From Planctomycetota bacterium (GTDB lineage Bacteria > Planctomycetota > UBA1135): 55,264 nucleotides of DNA. Positions 23,463-31,558 of the stretch are shown piece by piece. The stretch spans positions 1-55,264 of the forward strand of contig JAJFFB010000040.1 of NCBI GenBank assembly GCA_021776925.1. The letters are read 5' to 3'. The translations under genes were made by a program, and so were the position numbers. The notes under the pieces were generated by a model, which saw only the letters and a program-made list of their open reading frames with translations, had not been told where the DNA came from and made no database searches. The stretch's first letter is position 1; every line of letters begins with the position of its first letter.

Positions 23463-25703
23463 CTATTGCGGTTCCGGTGCGCCGGCCGGGCGCAGGTGTT
23501 CCTGGATCAGGCGCCATTCGAGCTGGCGCGCGTGCCAGCGCTGATCGGCGTCGCGGATGCCGTGCCGATTCTGCGGATAGACCATCATGCTCCAATTGGT
23601 CTGACCGGCTTTCTGGAGCGCGAGCACCATCTGCATCAGGTTCTGCACGTGCACGTTGTCGTCCATCACGCCGTGATGCATGTGCAAAAAGCCGTGCAGC
23701 TGACCGGCCTTGTTCAAGCACGACGCCAGGGCATAACCCTCGGCGTTGTCCTGCGGCGTGCTCATGTAGCGCTCGGTGTAGACGGTGTCGTACATGCCCC
23801 AGTCGTAGACGCCGCCGCCGGCCACGCCGAGGGCGAACTTGTCCGAGGCGACCAGGGCGTAGGCGCTCATGAAACCGCCGTAGCTGTAGCCGGTGATGCC
23901 GACCCGCTCGGCGTCGGCCCACGGGTTGGCACACAACCAGTCGACGGTGTCTTCGAGGTCCTGCAGTTCGCGCACGCCGAGCTGCTTGTAGCAGCGGGTG
24001 GTCGACCACATGCCCTTGCCGCTGGCGGTGTTGACGTTGACATTGAGAACGATGACGCCGTGCTGGGCCAGGAACTGGTTCCAGGCGCTGCCGTTCCAGC
24101 GGTTGCGCACAGTCGGCGCGTTGGGTCCGGAATAGGTCGAGATCCATACCGGGTATTGGGCGTCGGCGTCGAAGGGTACCGGCTTGAGCACGGCAACGTC
24201 GAGGGCGGTGCCATCGCGCGCTTGGATCTCATGGAGCTCCCATTGCCCCATGCGGAATTGGACCGCGGCGGGCACAGTGGCGCGGTCCAGAACCTTGAGG
24301 ACCTGGCCGTCGGCGTCGCACAGGCGCACTTCCTCGGGCATGCTCAGGCTGGAAACGCGGTCCAGGAACCACCTGCGGTCGTGGTTGAAGGTGGCCGCGT
24401 GGGAGCCCTCGCCGGTGGTCAGACGCAGCATGTCACTGCCGTCCAGCTGAATGCGGTAGAGGTTGCGATCGACCGCGCCGTCATGGGTTGACGAGAACCA
24501 CATCCTGCCGTTCTCCTCATCAACGGCGCGGATGCCGTTGACGCTCCAGTCACCGCTGGTGATCGCGCGCAGCAGCTTGCCGTCGGCGCGGTAGTGGTAG
24601 ACGTGGTGGTTGCCGCCGCGGTCGCTTTCCCACAGAAAGCTGCCGTCGTCGAGCCAGCGCGGCATCGCCGGGCGGTTGGTCCAGCCCGAATCATTCGATT
24701 CGGCGATCAACAGTTTGCTGTTGCGCTTGCCCGGCGCCACGCTGCGCAAATGGGCGTAGGTCTGGATGCGGTTGGCGACCACGAACAGGCAGCGCGCGCC
24801 CTGTGGATCCCAGCCGACGCGGGTGATCAAGGCCTCCTCGCCGGCGTATTCACCCAGGTCGACCCACTGCACCTTGCCGTTGCGGGCGTCGGCGATACCG
24901 AGCTGCACGGTCGGATTGGGATCGCCCGACTTGGGGTAGTTGGTGACCTCGGCCTTGACGCGGAAAGTGTCGTCTTCGATGTGATCGACCAGGGTGAAGG
25001 AGTGCACCGCCTCTTCATCGAGGGCGAGGAAGGCGAGGTAGCGTCCGTCGGGGGACCACCAGTGGGCGAGGAAGTTGCCGCGGCCGTAGATCTCTTCCTG
25101 ATAGACCCAGTCGAGCTTGCCGTTGAAGAACTCAGGACCGCCGTTGTCGGTCAGGCGGCGCGCCTTGCCGCTGTCGGTGGCGGCGATCCACAAATCGTTG
25201 TCGGCGACCCAGGCGAGTTGCGAACCATCGGCGGACACACGCAGCAGTTCGCTATGGCCGCTGGTGGGAATCCGCCTGGCGGTGGCGGCAGAACCCTCGG
25301 CGCGCACCACCAGGATGGCTCCTTGGTCGAGGGCGGCGACCACCGAACCGTCGGCGGCACGCTGCGCGCGGCGCCCGCTGAGGCGGTCGGCGCGCTCGGC
25401 ATCGACGCCTTCCAATTCCTCCAGGGCGGCGCGGATCTGAGCCTGGCTCAAGCCCTGCGGCGGTCCTTCAGGCATGCCCATCGGGATCGCTTCAACCTCC
25501 TGCAGGGTCTCTGGGTCAAGGTATTTGGCCTCGTCGCGGGGGCCGAAACGCAGGTGGTAGCCGTCGGTTGCCCACTCATAGCTGGCGGCACGGGCGCCGA
25601 AGCTGGGCGTCGCCTGGCGGCCGGAGGCCTGCTCCAAGGTCAGGACCTGGTCCTGAGGCAACGCGACGGGGACGGGAAGCAGGAGGAGGGCGGTTGCAAG
25701 CAC
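23463..25703 (-). CDS. S9 prolyl-oligopeptidase-family peptidase (DPP-IV-like), secreted
   Basis: A 746-residue serine peptidase with an N-terminal signal (hydrophobic MLATALLLLPVPVALPQ), a DPP-IV-type beta-propeller (SADGSQLAWVADNDLWI, WWSPDGRYLAFLALDE, YSGPNAPTV) and a C-terminal alpha/beta hydrolase. The triad is visible: Ser about 607 in GYSYGGF, Asp about 681 in HHGVMDDNVH, His about 714 in QNRHGI. It would release dipeptides, often Xaa-Pro, from peptides in the periplasm. It stands alone between a convergent methyltransferase gene and the etf genes. The Glu motif of DPP-IV that binds the free N-terminus may be in QEEIYG. Confidence 0.93.
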   Translation of the reverse strand: MLATALLLLPVPVALPQDQVLTLEQASGRQATPSFGARAASYEWATDGYHLRFGPRDEAKYLDPETLQEVEAIPMGMPEGPPQGLSQAQIRAALEELEGVDAERADRLSGRRAQRAADGSVVAALDQGAILVVRAEGSAATARRIPTSGHSELLRVSADGSQLAWVADNDLWIAATDSGKARRLTDNGGPEFFNGKLDWVYQEEIYGRGNFLAHWWSPDGRYLAFLALDEEAVHSFTLVDHIEDDTFRVKAEVTNYPKSGDPNPTVQLGIADARNGKVQWVDLGEYAGEEALITRVGWDPQGARCLFVVANRIQTYAHLRSVAPGKRNSKLLIAESNDSGWTNRPAMPRWLDDGSFLWESDRGGNHHVYHYRADGKLLRAITSGDWSVNGIRAVDEENGRMWFSSTHDGAVDRNLYRIQLDGSDMLRLTTGEGSHAATFNHDRRWFLDRVSSLSMPEEVRLCDADGQVLKVLDRATVPAAVQFRMGQWELHEIQARDGTALDVAVLKPVPFDADAQYPVWISTYSGPNAPTVRNRWNGSAWNQFLAQHGVIVLNVNVNTASGKGMWSTTRCYKQLGVRELQDLEDTVDWLCANPWADAERVGITGYSYGGFMSAYALVASDKFALGVAGGGVYDWGMYDTVYTERYMSTPQDNAEGYALASCLNKAGQLHGFLHMHHGVMDDNVHVQNLMQMVLALQKAGQTNWSMMVYPQNRHGIRDADQRWHARQLEWRLIQEHLRPAGAPEPQ

Positions 25704-25704
25704 G

Positions 25705-25785
25705 CGCCGAGTCTAATGCACCAAGGCGCTTCCCGGCGCCGCCGAGTCCAATGCAACAGAGCGCTTCCCGGAGGAAGCGCCCTGT
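25705..25785 (-). repeat. 35-base tandem duplication carrying a hairpin, downstream of etfA
   Basis: The segments 25705-25736 and 25740-25771 are near-identical (both begin CGCCGAGTC and end GCGCTTCCCGG), period 35. The second copy forms GCGCTTCC (25761-25768) / GGAAGCGC (25773-25780) with an outer ACAG/CTGT. It lies 3' of etfA on the minus strand and may end that transcript; no T-run follows. Confidence 0.55.
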
Positions 25786-25811
25786 CCAGTCGAGGCCGCG
25801 CCCGCAGGGGG

Positions 25812-26768
25812 TCAGACGCCGACCTTGGCCAGCTCCGCCGCGAGGGCTGGCAGGATTTCCATGGCGTCGCCCACCACGCCGTAGCTGGCGTGTTGGAAGA
25901 TCGGCGCCTCGGCGTCTTTGTTGATGGCGACGATGACCTTCGACGAGTTCATCCCGGCCAGATGCTGGATCGCGCCGGAGATGCCCACCGCGATGTACAA
26001 CTCGGGCGAGACCACCTTGCCGGTCTGGCCGACCTGTTCACTGTGCGGGCGCCAGCCACTGTCGACCACCGCGCGCGAAGCACCCAGCGCGCAGCCAGGA
26101 ATGGCGTCGGCCACGGCTTCGAGCAACGGCCAGTTTTCGGCGCTGCCAAGTCCGCGTCCGCCGGCGACCACGCGCGAGGCCTCGGCCACGTCTGGACGGC
26201 CGCCTTGTTGAGCGCTGATTTCGGTGACCTGGCCGACCCCGATTTCAGCTTCGATCGGGGTGATTTCGGCCACCGCCGAGCGGCCCGCCGGCGCGAAGTG
26301 ATTGGCGCGCAGCGAAGCCACCGCGATGCTGCCGCAGACCCTGACCTGGGTGATCGCCTTGCCGGCAAAAACCGGGCGGGTGAAGAGGAAGCCGCCATCT
26401 TGGTAGTCCAGCGCGGTGCAGTCGGCGGCGAAACCGGTTTTCCGGTGGGCGGCCACGCGCCCGGTCAGGTCACGACCGCGCACGGTCGAGGGCAGCAGCA
26501 CCAGCGCCACGTTGTGTTCGGTGGCGACCCGCGCTGCGGTCGCGGCGGCGCCATCGGCAGAGTGGCCTTGGCCGGCGGCGAGCAGAACCTGGTCGGCACC
26601 GGCGGCGCCGAGGGCTGCTGCGTCGAGTTCAGTGGTTTCGGTCGCCAGGGCGATGACCTGGCCGCCGCCGCTGGCGTCTGCGGCGAGCCGCGCCGCGCCG
26701 ACCGTTTCCAGGCAGGCCGGACGCAACTGGCCGGCGCGGGATTCAAGGATGACGAGGATGTCGCTCAT
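25812..26768 (-). CDS. etfA: Electron transfer flavoprotein alpha subunit
   Basis: The 318-residue FAD-binding subunit of ETF, which shuttles electrons from acyl-CoA and other flavin dehydrogenases to the respiratory chain. Motifs: [21 protein letters not shown] at the N-terminus, [17 protein letters not shown], and the FAD signature [14 protein letters not shown]...[37 protein letters not shown] (cited in pieces: [18 protein letters not shown], and [11 protein letters not shown]). Start ATG 26768 agrees with the family N-terminus. It lies 16 bases after etfB in the same transcript. Confidence 0.96.
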   Translation of the reverse strand: MSDILVILESRAGQLRPACLETVGAARLAADASGGGQVIALATETTELDAAALGAAGADQVLLAAGQGHSADGAAATAARVATEHNVALVLLPSTVRGRDLTGRVAAHRKTGFAADCTALDYQDGGFLFTRPVFAGKAITQVRVCGSIAVASLRANHFAPAGRSAVAEITPIEAEIGVGQVTEISAQQGGRPDVAEASRVVAGGRGLGSAENWPLLEAVADAIPGCALGASRAVVDSGWRPHSEQVGQTGKVVSPELYIAVGISGAIQHLAGMNSSKVIVAINKDAEAPIFQHASYGVVGDAMEILPALAAELAKVGV

Positions 26769-26784
26769 GTTCGTGATTCCCGTA

Positions 26785-27534
26785 TCAAAGGACCTTGGCT
26801 TCTTCGCGCAGCGCGCGCACCAGTTCGGGCACCGCGGCGGCACCTTCGCCGACGATACGGCCGGCTGGCCGCGGCGGCGGCATGGTCATGTTGTGGACTT
26901 CCACCAGGGCTGCCCCGGCTTCGGTGGGGCGCATTTCCAGGGTCTTCTTCTTCGCCGCCATGATGCCCTTCAAGCTGGCAAAACGTGGCTCGTTGAGGCC
27001 CTTCATGCAGGTCACCGCGCACGGCAGAGGCGCTTCGATGGTTTCCTGGGCGCCCTCGACCTCGCGCTGGCACACAACCTTGCCGTCGCCGAGTTCGAAG
27101 GTCACCGCTTCGGTGATGCACGGCATGCCGAGGTGGGTGGCCACCGCGGCACCAACGCCATGCTGGTCACGGTCGACCGCCTGTTTGCCGAAGAACACCA
27201 GGTCGGCGCCCTGATCGCGGATGGCATCGGCAAGGATCTGGGCGGTGGTCGCGCCGTCGGCGTGGGGGGCGGCGTCGTTCTGCAGCAGGAGGGCGTCGTC
27301 GGCACCCATCGCCAGTACGGTGCGCAACTCCTTTTTCGCGTCGCCGCTGCCGAAGCTGATCACGGTCACGGTGGATTCGGCCACCGCCTCCTTGACCTGG
27401 AGGGCCTGCTCGACCGCGTATTCGTCGTAGGGATTGAGGACGAATTCGACGCCAGAGGGATCGAGCTTGCCGTCGGCAACCACCACCCGGGTGGTGGTTG
27501 CCGGCACGCGTTTGACACATACGAAGATCTTCAT
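26785..27534 (-). CDS. etfB: Electron transfer flavoprotein beta subunit
   Basis: The 249-residue partner of EtfA, binding AMP and docking the dehydrogenases. Begins MKIFVCVKRVPATTTRV; contains FVLNPYDEYAVEQAL, GSGDAKKELRTVLAMGADDALLL, FFGKQAVDRDQHGVGAAVA and the dehydrogenase recognition-loop/signature region LNEPRFASLKGIMAAKKKTLE. ATG 27534 is preferred to an upstream in-frame start because family similarity begins exactly there. The order etfB-etfA is the common one. No ETF-quinone oxidoreductase gene lies in the window. Confidence 0.96.
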   Translation of the reverse strand: MKIFVCVKRVPATTTRVVVADGKLDPSGVEFVLNPYDEYAVEQALQVKEAVAESTVTVISFGSGDAKKELRTVLAMGADDALLLQNDAAPHADGATTAQILADAIRDQGADLVFFGKQAVDRDQHGVGAAVATHLGMPCITEAVTFELGDGKVVCQREVEGAQETIEAPLPCAVTCMKGLNEPRFASLKGIMAAKKKTLEMRPTEAGAALVEVHNMTMPPPRPAGRIVGEGAAAVPELVRALREEAKVL

Positions 27535-27601
27535 TCGGGCTCCTGACAAGGGGAGGACCGGGAATTCTAAACCCTCGCGGGCGACCGGCCTAGCCCTTCG
27601 T

Positions 27602-28324
27602 TCAGGCCAGTTCGAAGCGGCTTCCTAGATAGATCCGGCGCACTTCCGGATCGGCAGCCAGTGCCTCGGCGCTGCCTTCGGCGAGAACCCTGCCGTCGGC
27701 CAGGATGTAGGTGCGGTCGGTGATCGACAGAGTCTCGCGCACGTTGTGATCGGTCAGCAGGATGGCGATGCCCTGCTCCTTCAGGCGGCCCAGGATCGAC
27801 TGGATCTCCTCGACCGCCACCGGGTCGACCCCTGAAAAGGGCTCGTCGAGCAGGATCAGTTTGGGGTCGCTGGCGAGTGCACGGGCGATTTCCAGTCGGC
27901 GCCGCTCGCCCCCGGAGAGCAGCTCGCCGCGGCTCTGGCGTAGATGCCCCAGGCCGAACTCTTCCAGCAGGGTCTCGGCGCGCTCGGCGTGCACCGCCTT
28001 CGGCCGATTGCCGATCTCGAGCACCGCGAGCAGATTGTCCTCGACGGTCAGCTTGCGAAACACCGAAGCATCTTGTGGCAGATAACCGAGGCCGAGGCGC
28101 GCGCGGCGGTGGATCGGCAGGCGGGTGGCGTCTTGTCCGGCCAGGGTGATGCGTCCGGAGTCCGGGCGGATCATGCCCATGCAGATACGGAAGGTGGTGG
28201 TCTTGCCGGCGCCATTCGGGCCGAGCAGGCCGACGATCTCGCCGCGCTCGACATGCAGGCTGACCTCGTCGACCACGCGCCGGCCCTTGTAGGCCTTGCA
28301 CAGCTTGTCGGTCTGCAGCAGCAT
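27602..28324 (-). CDS. lptB: LPS export ABC transporter ATP-binding protein
   Basis: The ATPase that powers LptBFG extraction of lipopolysaccharide from the inner membrane. The 240 residues show Walker A GPNGAGKTT, the LptB-type GYLPQDASVFRKLTVEDNL (Q-loop), signature LLSGGERRRLEIARAL, Walker B LILLDEPFSGVDP and switch LTDHNVRETL. The VRETL ending of the switch helix is characteristic of LptB and separates it from amino-acid ABC ATPases. It follows the signal peptidase gene by 5 bases. Its presence with a GT9 enzyme supports an LPS-bearing outer membrane. Confidence 0.93.
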   Translation of the reverse strand: MLLQTDKLCKAYKGRRVVDEVSLHVERGEIVGLLGPNGAGKTTTFRICMGMIRPDSGRITLAGQDATRLPIHRRARLGLGYLPQDASVFRKLTVEDNLLAVLEIGNRPKAVHAERAETLLEEFGLGHLRQSRGELLSGGERRRLEIARALASDPKLILLDEPFSGVDPVAVEEIQSILGRLKEQGIAILLTDHNVRETLSITDRTYILADGRVLAEGSAEALAADPEVRRIYLGSRFELA

Positions 28325-28329
28325 CGGAT

Positions 28330-29769
28330 TCAGTGCACCCAGCCGATGCGCCACACCGGGGCGAAGGGCGGAATCGGCAGGAACACCGCCAGCGCCTTGC
28401 CGAGGATGTACTCGCGCGGCACGAAGGGTTCGTTGTGATTGCGGTCGTGGGTGCCACGGTTGGCAATCACCGCACCCGGCAGCAGGTGCAGGTCCCCCCA
28501 CTCATCGCGGAAGGTCATGACCGTGTTGCCGCGGGACCAGCGCGGATTGTCGAAGAAGGGATCCACTCCGCCGCGCAGATGGTCGCCGCGCAAAGAGGAA
28601 ACGCCATCCACCGGTTCATCGAAATCGATCAGCCGCGCGGTCCAGTCGCGCGAATCGAGCGAGTTCTGGGTGTTATCACCCATCATGAAGTAGTGGCCTT
28701 CGGGAATCGTCCATAGGCCGGTGGCGGTGGCGTTGACTCCTTTCCAGTAATGGATGTCGCGGAAGATCTCGAAGGGCTGCACGCTCCAGCCGCGGTCGCA
28801 GCGCAGGGTGATGCCGTTGCGCGGCGCCGAGCGCGGTTCCAGATCGAAGTCGTCTTCATAGAGAAATGAGCCGAGCTTGAGCCGCACGCTGTGGTCCCAG
28901 AAGGCGAAATCGACTTCGAAGTCCTCGCCTGCGGTGGCGATGAAATCGAGTTCCTCGACGCGCTCGCCGGGCATTTCGAGCAGGCTGGTCTGGCCCGGGC
29001 GCAAGGTCAGGATGAAACGGAACGGACCGAATTCGCAGTCGATTTCGAGCGGCTCGGCCTGGGCTTCGGGCTGCACGCGGAAGACGAAGCGCAGGTCGGA
29101 CACAAGGTCGTGGCGGCCGCTGGCCGAGGGCGGCTGCGGGATCAACGAGGCGATCTTGTCGGGATAACCGTCGCGGTATTCATCGGTGATGCCGCGCGTC
29201 TGCGCCGGATAGGCGAGTACCGCCCCATTGTCAAAGCTCAGCGCCTGGTTCTTGCCAACCTCGCCCATGTTGATCTTCTTCCAGCCGGTCCAACGCCCGG
29301 CCTCGACTTCGGGTCGGGGATAGACGCGCTTCCAAATGCTTTTTTGCACCTTCCACGGCTTGCGCTGGATGTCGAAATCGGCGTCGCCGCCGGCCGGATG
29401 CGCCCAGATGTCCCCTTCGCGAATCCACATTTCTTCGCCCGGCATACCGACCAGGCGCTTGACGTAGTTGTTGGTGGTCGCCAGCGGATAGCGAAAAACC
29501 ACCACCTCCCAGCGCGCCGGGTCCCGGATCAGGTAGCAGATCTTGTCGACCAGGACACGGTCGTGCACGCTGCCTTCGGCGCTGTGCCCGGGGCCGCGCA
29601 ACTCGGTGCCGAGCAGCGTCGGCTGCATCGACCCAGTGGGGATCTGATAGGCCTCAAGGGCGAACACCTTGAGGCCGAGCGACATCGCGATGGCGAAGAT
29701 CACCACCTCGAGGTTGTCGCGGAAGGGGTGGGTGGACTTCTCCTTCTTCGGCTTGGCGGCCTTGGCCAT
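28330..29769 (-). CDS. lepB: Signal peptidase I with large insertion
   Basis: Membrane-bound serine/lysine protease removing Sec signal peptides. One N-terminal membrane segment (about 19-38), nucleophile S47 in YQIPTGSMQPTL, general base K104 in NNYVKRLVGMPGE, and the box E region GHYFMMGDNTQNSLDSRDW. At 479 residues it is much longer than the usual 250-330. The extra 230 or so residues fall between the Lys box and the GDN box (about 115-350) and are beta-rich with many aromatic and acidic residues. A C-terminal hydrophobic stretch (ILGKALAVFLPIPPFAPVW) is probably a second membrane segment. Divergent from the propeller gene. Confidence 0.92.
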   Translation of the reverse strand: MAKAAKPKKEKSTHPFRDNLEVVIFAIAMSLGLKVFALEAYQIPTGSMQPTLLGTELRGPGHSAEGSVHDRVLVDKICYLIRDPARWEVVVFRYPLATTNNYVKRLVGMPGEEMWIREGDIWAHPAGGDADFDIQRKPWKVQKSIWKRVYPRPEVEAGRWTGWKKINMGEVGKNQALSFDNGAVLAYPAQTRGITDEYRDGYPDKIASLIPQPPSASGRHDLVSDLRFVFRVQPEAQAEPLEIDCEFGPFRFILTLRPGQTSLLEMPGERVEELDFIATAGEDFEVDFAFWDHSVRLKLGSFLYEDDFDLEPRSAPRNGITLRCDRGWSVQPFEIFRDIHYWKGVNATATGLWTIPEGHYFMMGDNTQNSLDSRDWTARLIDFDEPVDGVSSLRGDHLRGGVDPFFDNPRWSRGNTVMTFRDEWGDLHLLPGAVIANRGTHDRNHNEPFVPREYILGKALAVFLPIPPFAPVWRIGWVH

Positions 29770-29858
29770 GGGCGGGATTCTACCAGCCGAGAGCCGCTTC
29801 TCTGCGCCCCCAGGCGCCGCGTGCCAAACTTGTTGGATGCTGCTTTAATGGGAAGCCC

Positions 29859-29874
29859 GGCCGCCGCGGCGGCC
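29859..29874 (+). promoter_or_regulatory. 16-base perfect palindrome before the propeller gene
   Basis: GGCCGCCGCGGCGGCC is fully self-complementary and lies 22 bases upstream of the ATG at 29897, inside the 127-base divergent gap with lepB. It could be an operator for both genes or a hairpin occluding initiation; a chance GC-rich palindrome is also possible. Confidence 0.3.
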
Positions 29875-29896
29875 TCCTCCCCTCGATTTCTTTGTC

Positions 29897-31495
29897 ATGC
29901 TCACCGCCACCCTCTTTCTGACCCTGAGTTTCCTGCCCCAGAACGTGGAGCGGGTGACCATCGACCGCTTCGGCGGCGACCCGCTGCGCTACAGCCAGCG
30001 CTCGACGATGAGCGCCGACGGCAGATATGTCGCGTTCATATCCCAGTCCAAAGATTTCGTCGACAACGACACCAACAACGAACAGGACGTCTTTGTCCGC
30101 GACCTGTTCCTCGACAAGACCACCCGCGAGAGCGTGACTTCGGGCGGCGGCAATGCCAACGGCGGATCGGTGTTCATGGGCAGCATGTCGGCCGACGGGC
30201 GCTACCTGACCTTCTCCTGTTATGCGAGCAACTTGGTTGCCAAGGACAACAACGGCGAGATGGACGTGTTCCTGCGCGACCGGGTCAACAAGACCACCAC
30301 CCTGGTGAGCCGCACTCCCGCGGGCGCCAGCGGCAACGAGGACAGCGACTTCTCCTTGCTGGTAACCGAGGAGAACCTGGTGGTGTTCGCCAGTTCGGCC
30401 TATGACCTCGGACCGGCCGACCCCAACACCTTCTGGTCCGACCTCTACGCCTACAACTACGTGACCGGCAGTATGCAGCTGATCGTCGCGGGCAGCAGCG
30501 GCAGCTATTACATGCGTCCGATCGACTACGCGCCCGGCAGCCGCGAACTGCTGTTCCATTCCGACCGGGCCTACGACGCCGCCGACAGCAACGGTGAGAT
30601 CGATGCCTACGTGCTCGACATCGTTAGCGGGCAGATCGAACTGGCCAGCAGCGACGCCAACGGCGGCGGCGGCAATGCGCGCAGTGTTCCCGAGGCGATC
30701 ACTTCGGACGGTCGCTTCGTCTACATGGTGTCCGACGCCAGCAACTTCGATCCCGCCGACAACAACGCCAGTGCCGACCTCTACGTCAAGGACCGATCCA
30801 GCGGTACGATCGAGCGGGTCCTGTACGGACATGATGGCTCGCTGCCCCAGGGCGAGGGCGTTTTTGGTTCGCGGGTGACCTTGAGCGATGACGACCGCAT
30901 GATGGTATTCGGTTCGCAGGCGTCGAACCTGGTACCCGGTGACAGCAACGGCCAGCGCGACAGCTTCTTTCTCGACCGCCGCCTGGACCGGATCGGCCGC
31001 GTGGTTCCGACCTGGAATTCGCTGCAGGCCACGCGCCAGGTGCGCGAACCGATGATCTCGGCCAACGGTCGCTGGGTCATCTTCCATTCCGACGACCCGG
31101 CGCTGGTGCCGCGCGACCACAACGGCGTCACCGACATCTTCCGCAAGGCGATCAGTCCGCTGCACCTGATGGAGAACCCGGTTCTGCGCGTCGGTGAAAC
31201 GCATCCGGTCCAAGTGTGGGGCGCCGAAGACGGCGAGGTGGTCCACTTCCTGTGGACTCCCAGCAACGCCGGCTACGGGCCGGCCTCGGCCACCATCGGC
31301 GGGCTGCACTTCGGGCTGAAGAGCCCGATCCGTACCTTCGACACCGTGGTCTCCAGCGGCGGCGAAGCCTTGAGCCTGCGCCGCATCGGCGACTTCGTGC
31401 TGCGCCGTCCGGTGTCCTTGCAAGCGGTGGTGATCCGCGGCGCCGGCGGCGTCCACACCATCTTTTCCAACGTGGTCCTCGACCAGGTCGAGTAA
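29897..31495 (+). CDS. TolB-like beta-propeller protein, probably exported
   Basis: A 532-residue protein with a short N-terminal hydrophobic leader (MLTATLFLTLSFLPQ) suggesting export. It consists of repeated propeller blades of the form SADGRYVAF...NLV..D.N...DVFVRD, clearly visible near residues 39, 97, 268 and 385. The Asp/Asn-rich turn (DNDTNNEQD, KDNNGEMD, ADNNASAD, RDHNGVTD) resembles calcium-binding loops. The C-terminal 110 residues (from HLMENPVLRVGE) lack repeats and look like a beta-sandwich. No catalytic motif. Such proteins are frequent in Planctomycetota and may bind glycans, proteins or metals. Confidence 0.8.
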   Translation: MLTATLFLTLSFLPQNVERVTIDRFGGDPLRYSQRSTMSADGRYVAFISQSKDFVDNDTNNEQDVFVRDLFLDKTTRESVTSGGGNANGGSVFMGSMSADGRYLTFSCYASNLVAKDNNGEMDVFLRDRVNKTTTLVSRTPAGASGNEDSDFSLLVTEENLVVFASSAYDLGPADPNTFWSDLYAYNYVTGSMQLIVAGSSGSYYMRPIDYAPGSRELLFHSDRAYDAADSNGEIDAYVLDIVSGQIELASSDANGGGGNARSVPEAITSDGRFVYMVSDASNFDPADNNASADLYVKDRSSGTIERVLYGHDGSLPQGEGVFGSRVTLSDDDRMMVFGSQASNLVPGDSNGQRDSFFLDRRLDRIGRVVPTWNSLQATRQVREPMISANGRWVIFHSDDPALVPRDHNGVTDIFRKAISPLHLMENPVLRVGETHPVQVWGAEDGEVVHFLWTPSNAGYGPASATIGGLHFGLKSPIRTFDTVVSSGGEALSLRRIGDFVLRRPVSLQAVVIRGAGGVHTIFSNVVLDQVE

Positions 31496-31500
31496 TCGCA

Positions 31501-31552
31501 CTCCTCATGCCGCTTCCTTCATGGCGCCTCCCTCAGGGCGCCTGGTGAGGAG
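31501..31552. terminator. Nested inverted repeat between convergent genes
   Basis: CTCCTCA (31501-31507) pairs with TGAGGAG (31546-31552), enclosing GGCGCC (31523-31528) and GGCGCC (31537-31542). It fills the 63-base gap between the convergent propeller gene and lepA. A shared transcription end is plausible, though no T-run is present. Confidence 0.4.
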
Positions 31553-31558
31553 CCAGGA

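Noticed and set aside
24594..26963. 789-codon plus-strand frame
   Set aside because: It is antisense to the S9 peptidase and etfA; those have catalytic or cofactor motifs and this does not.
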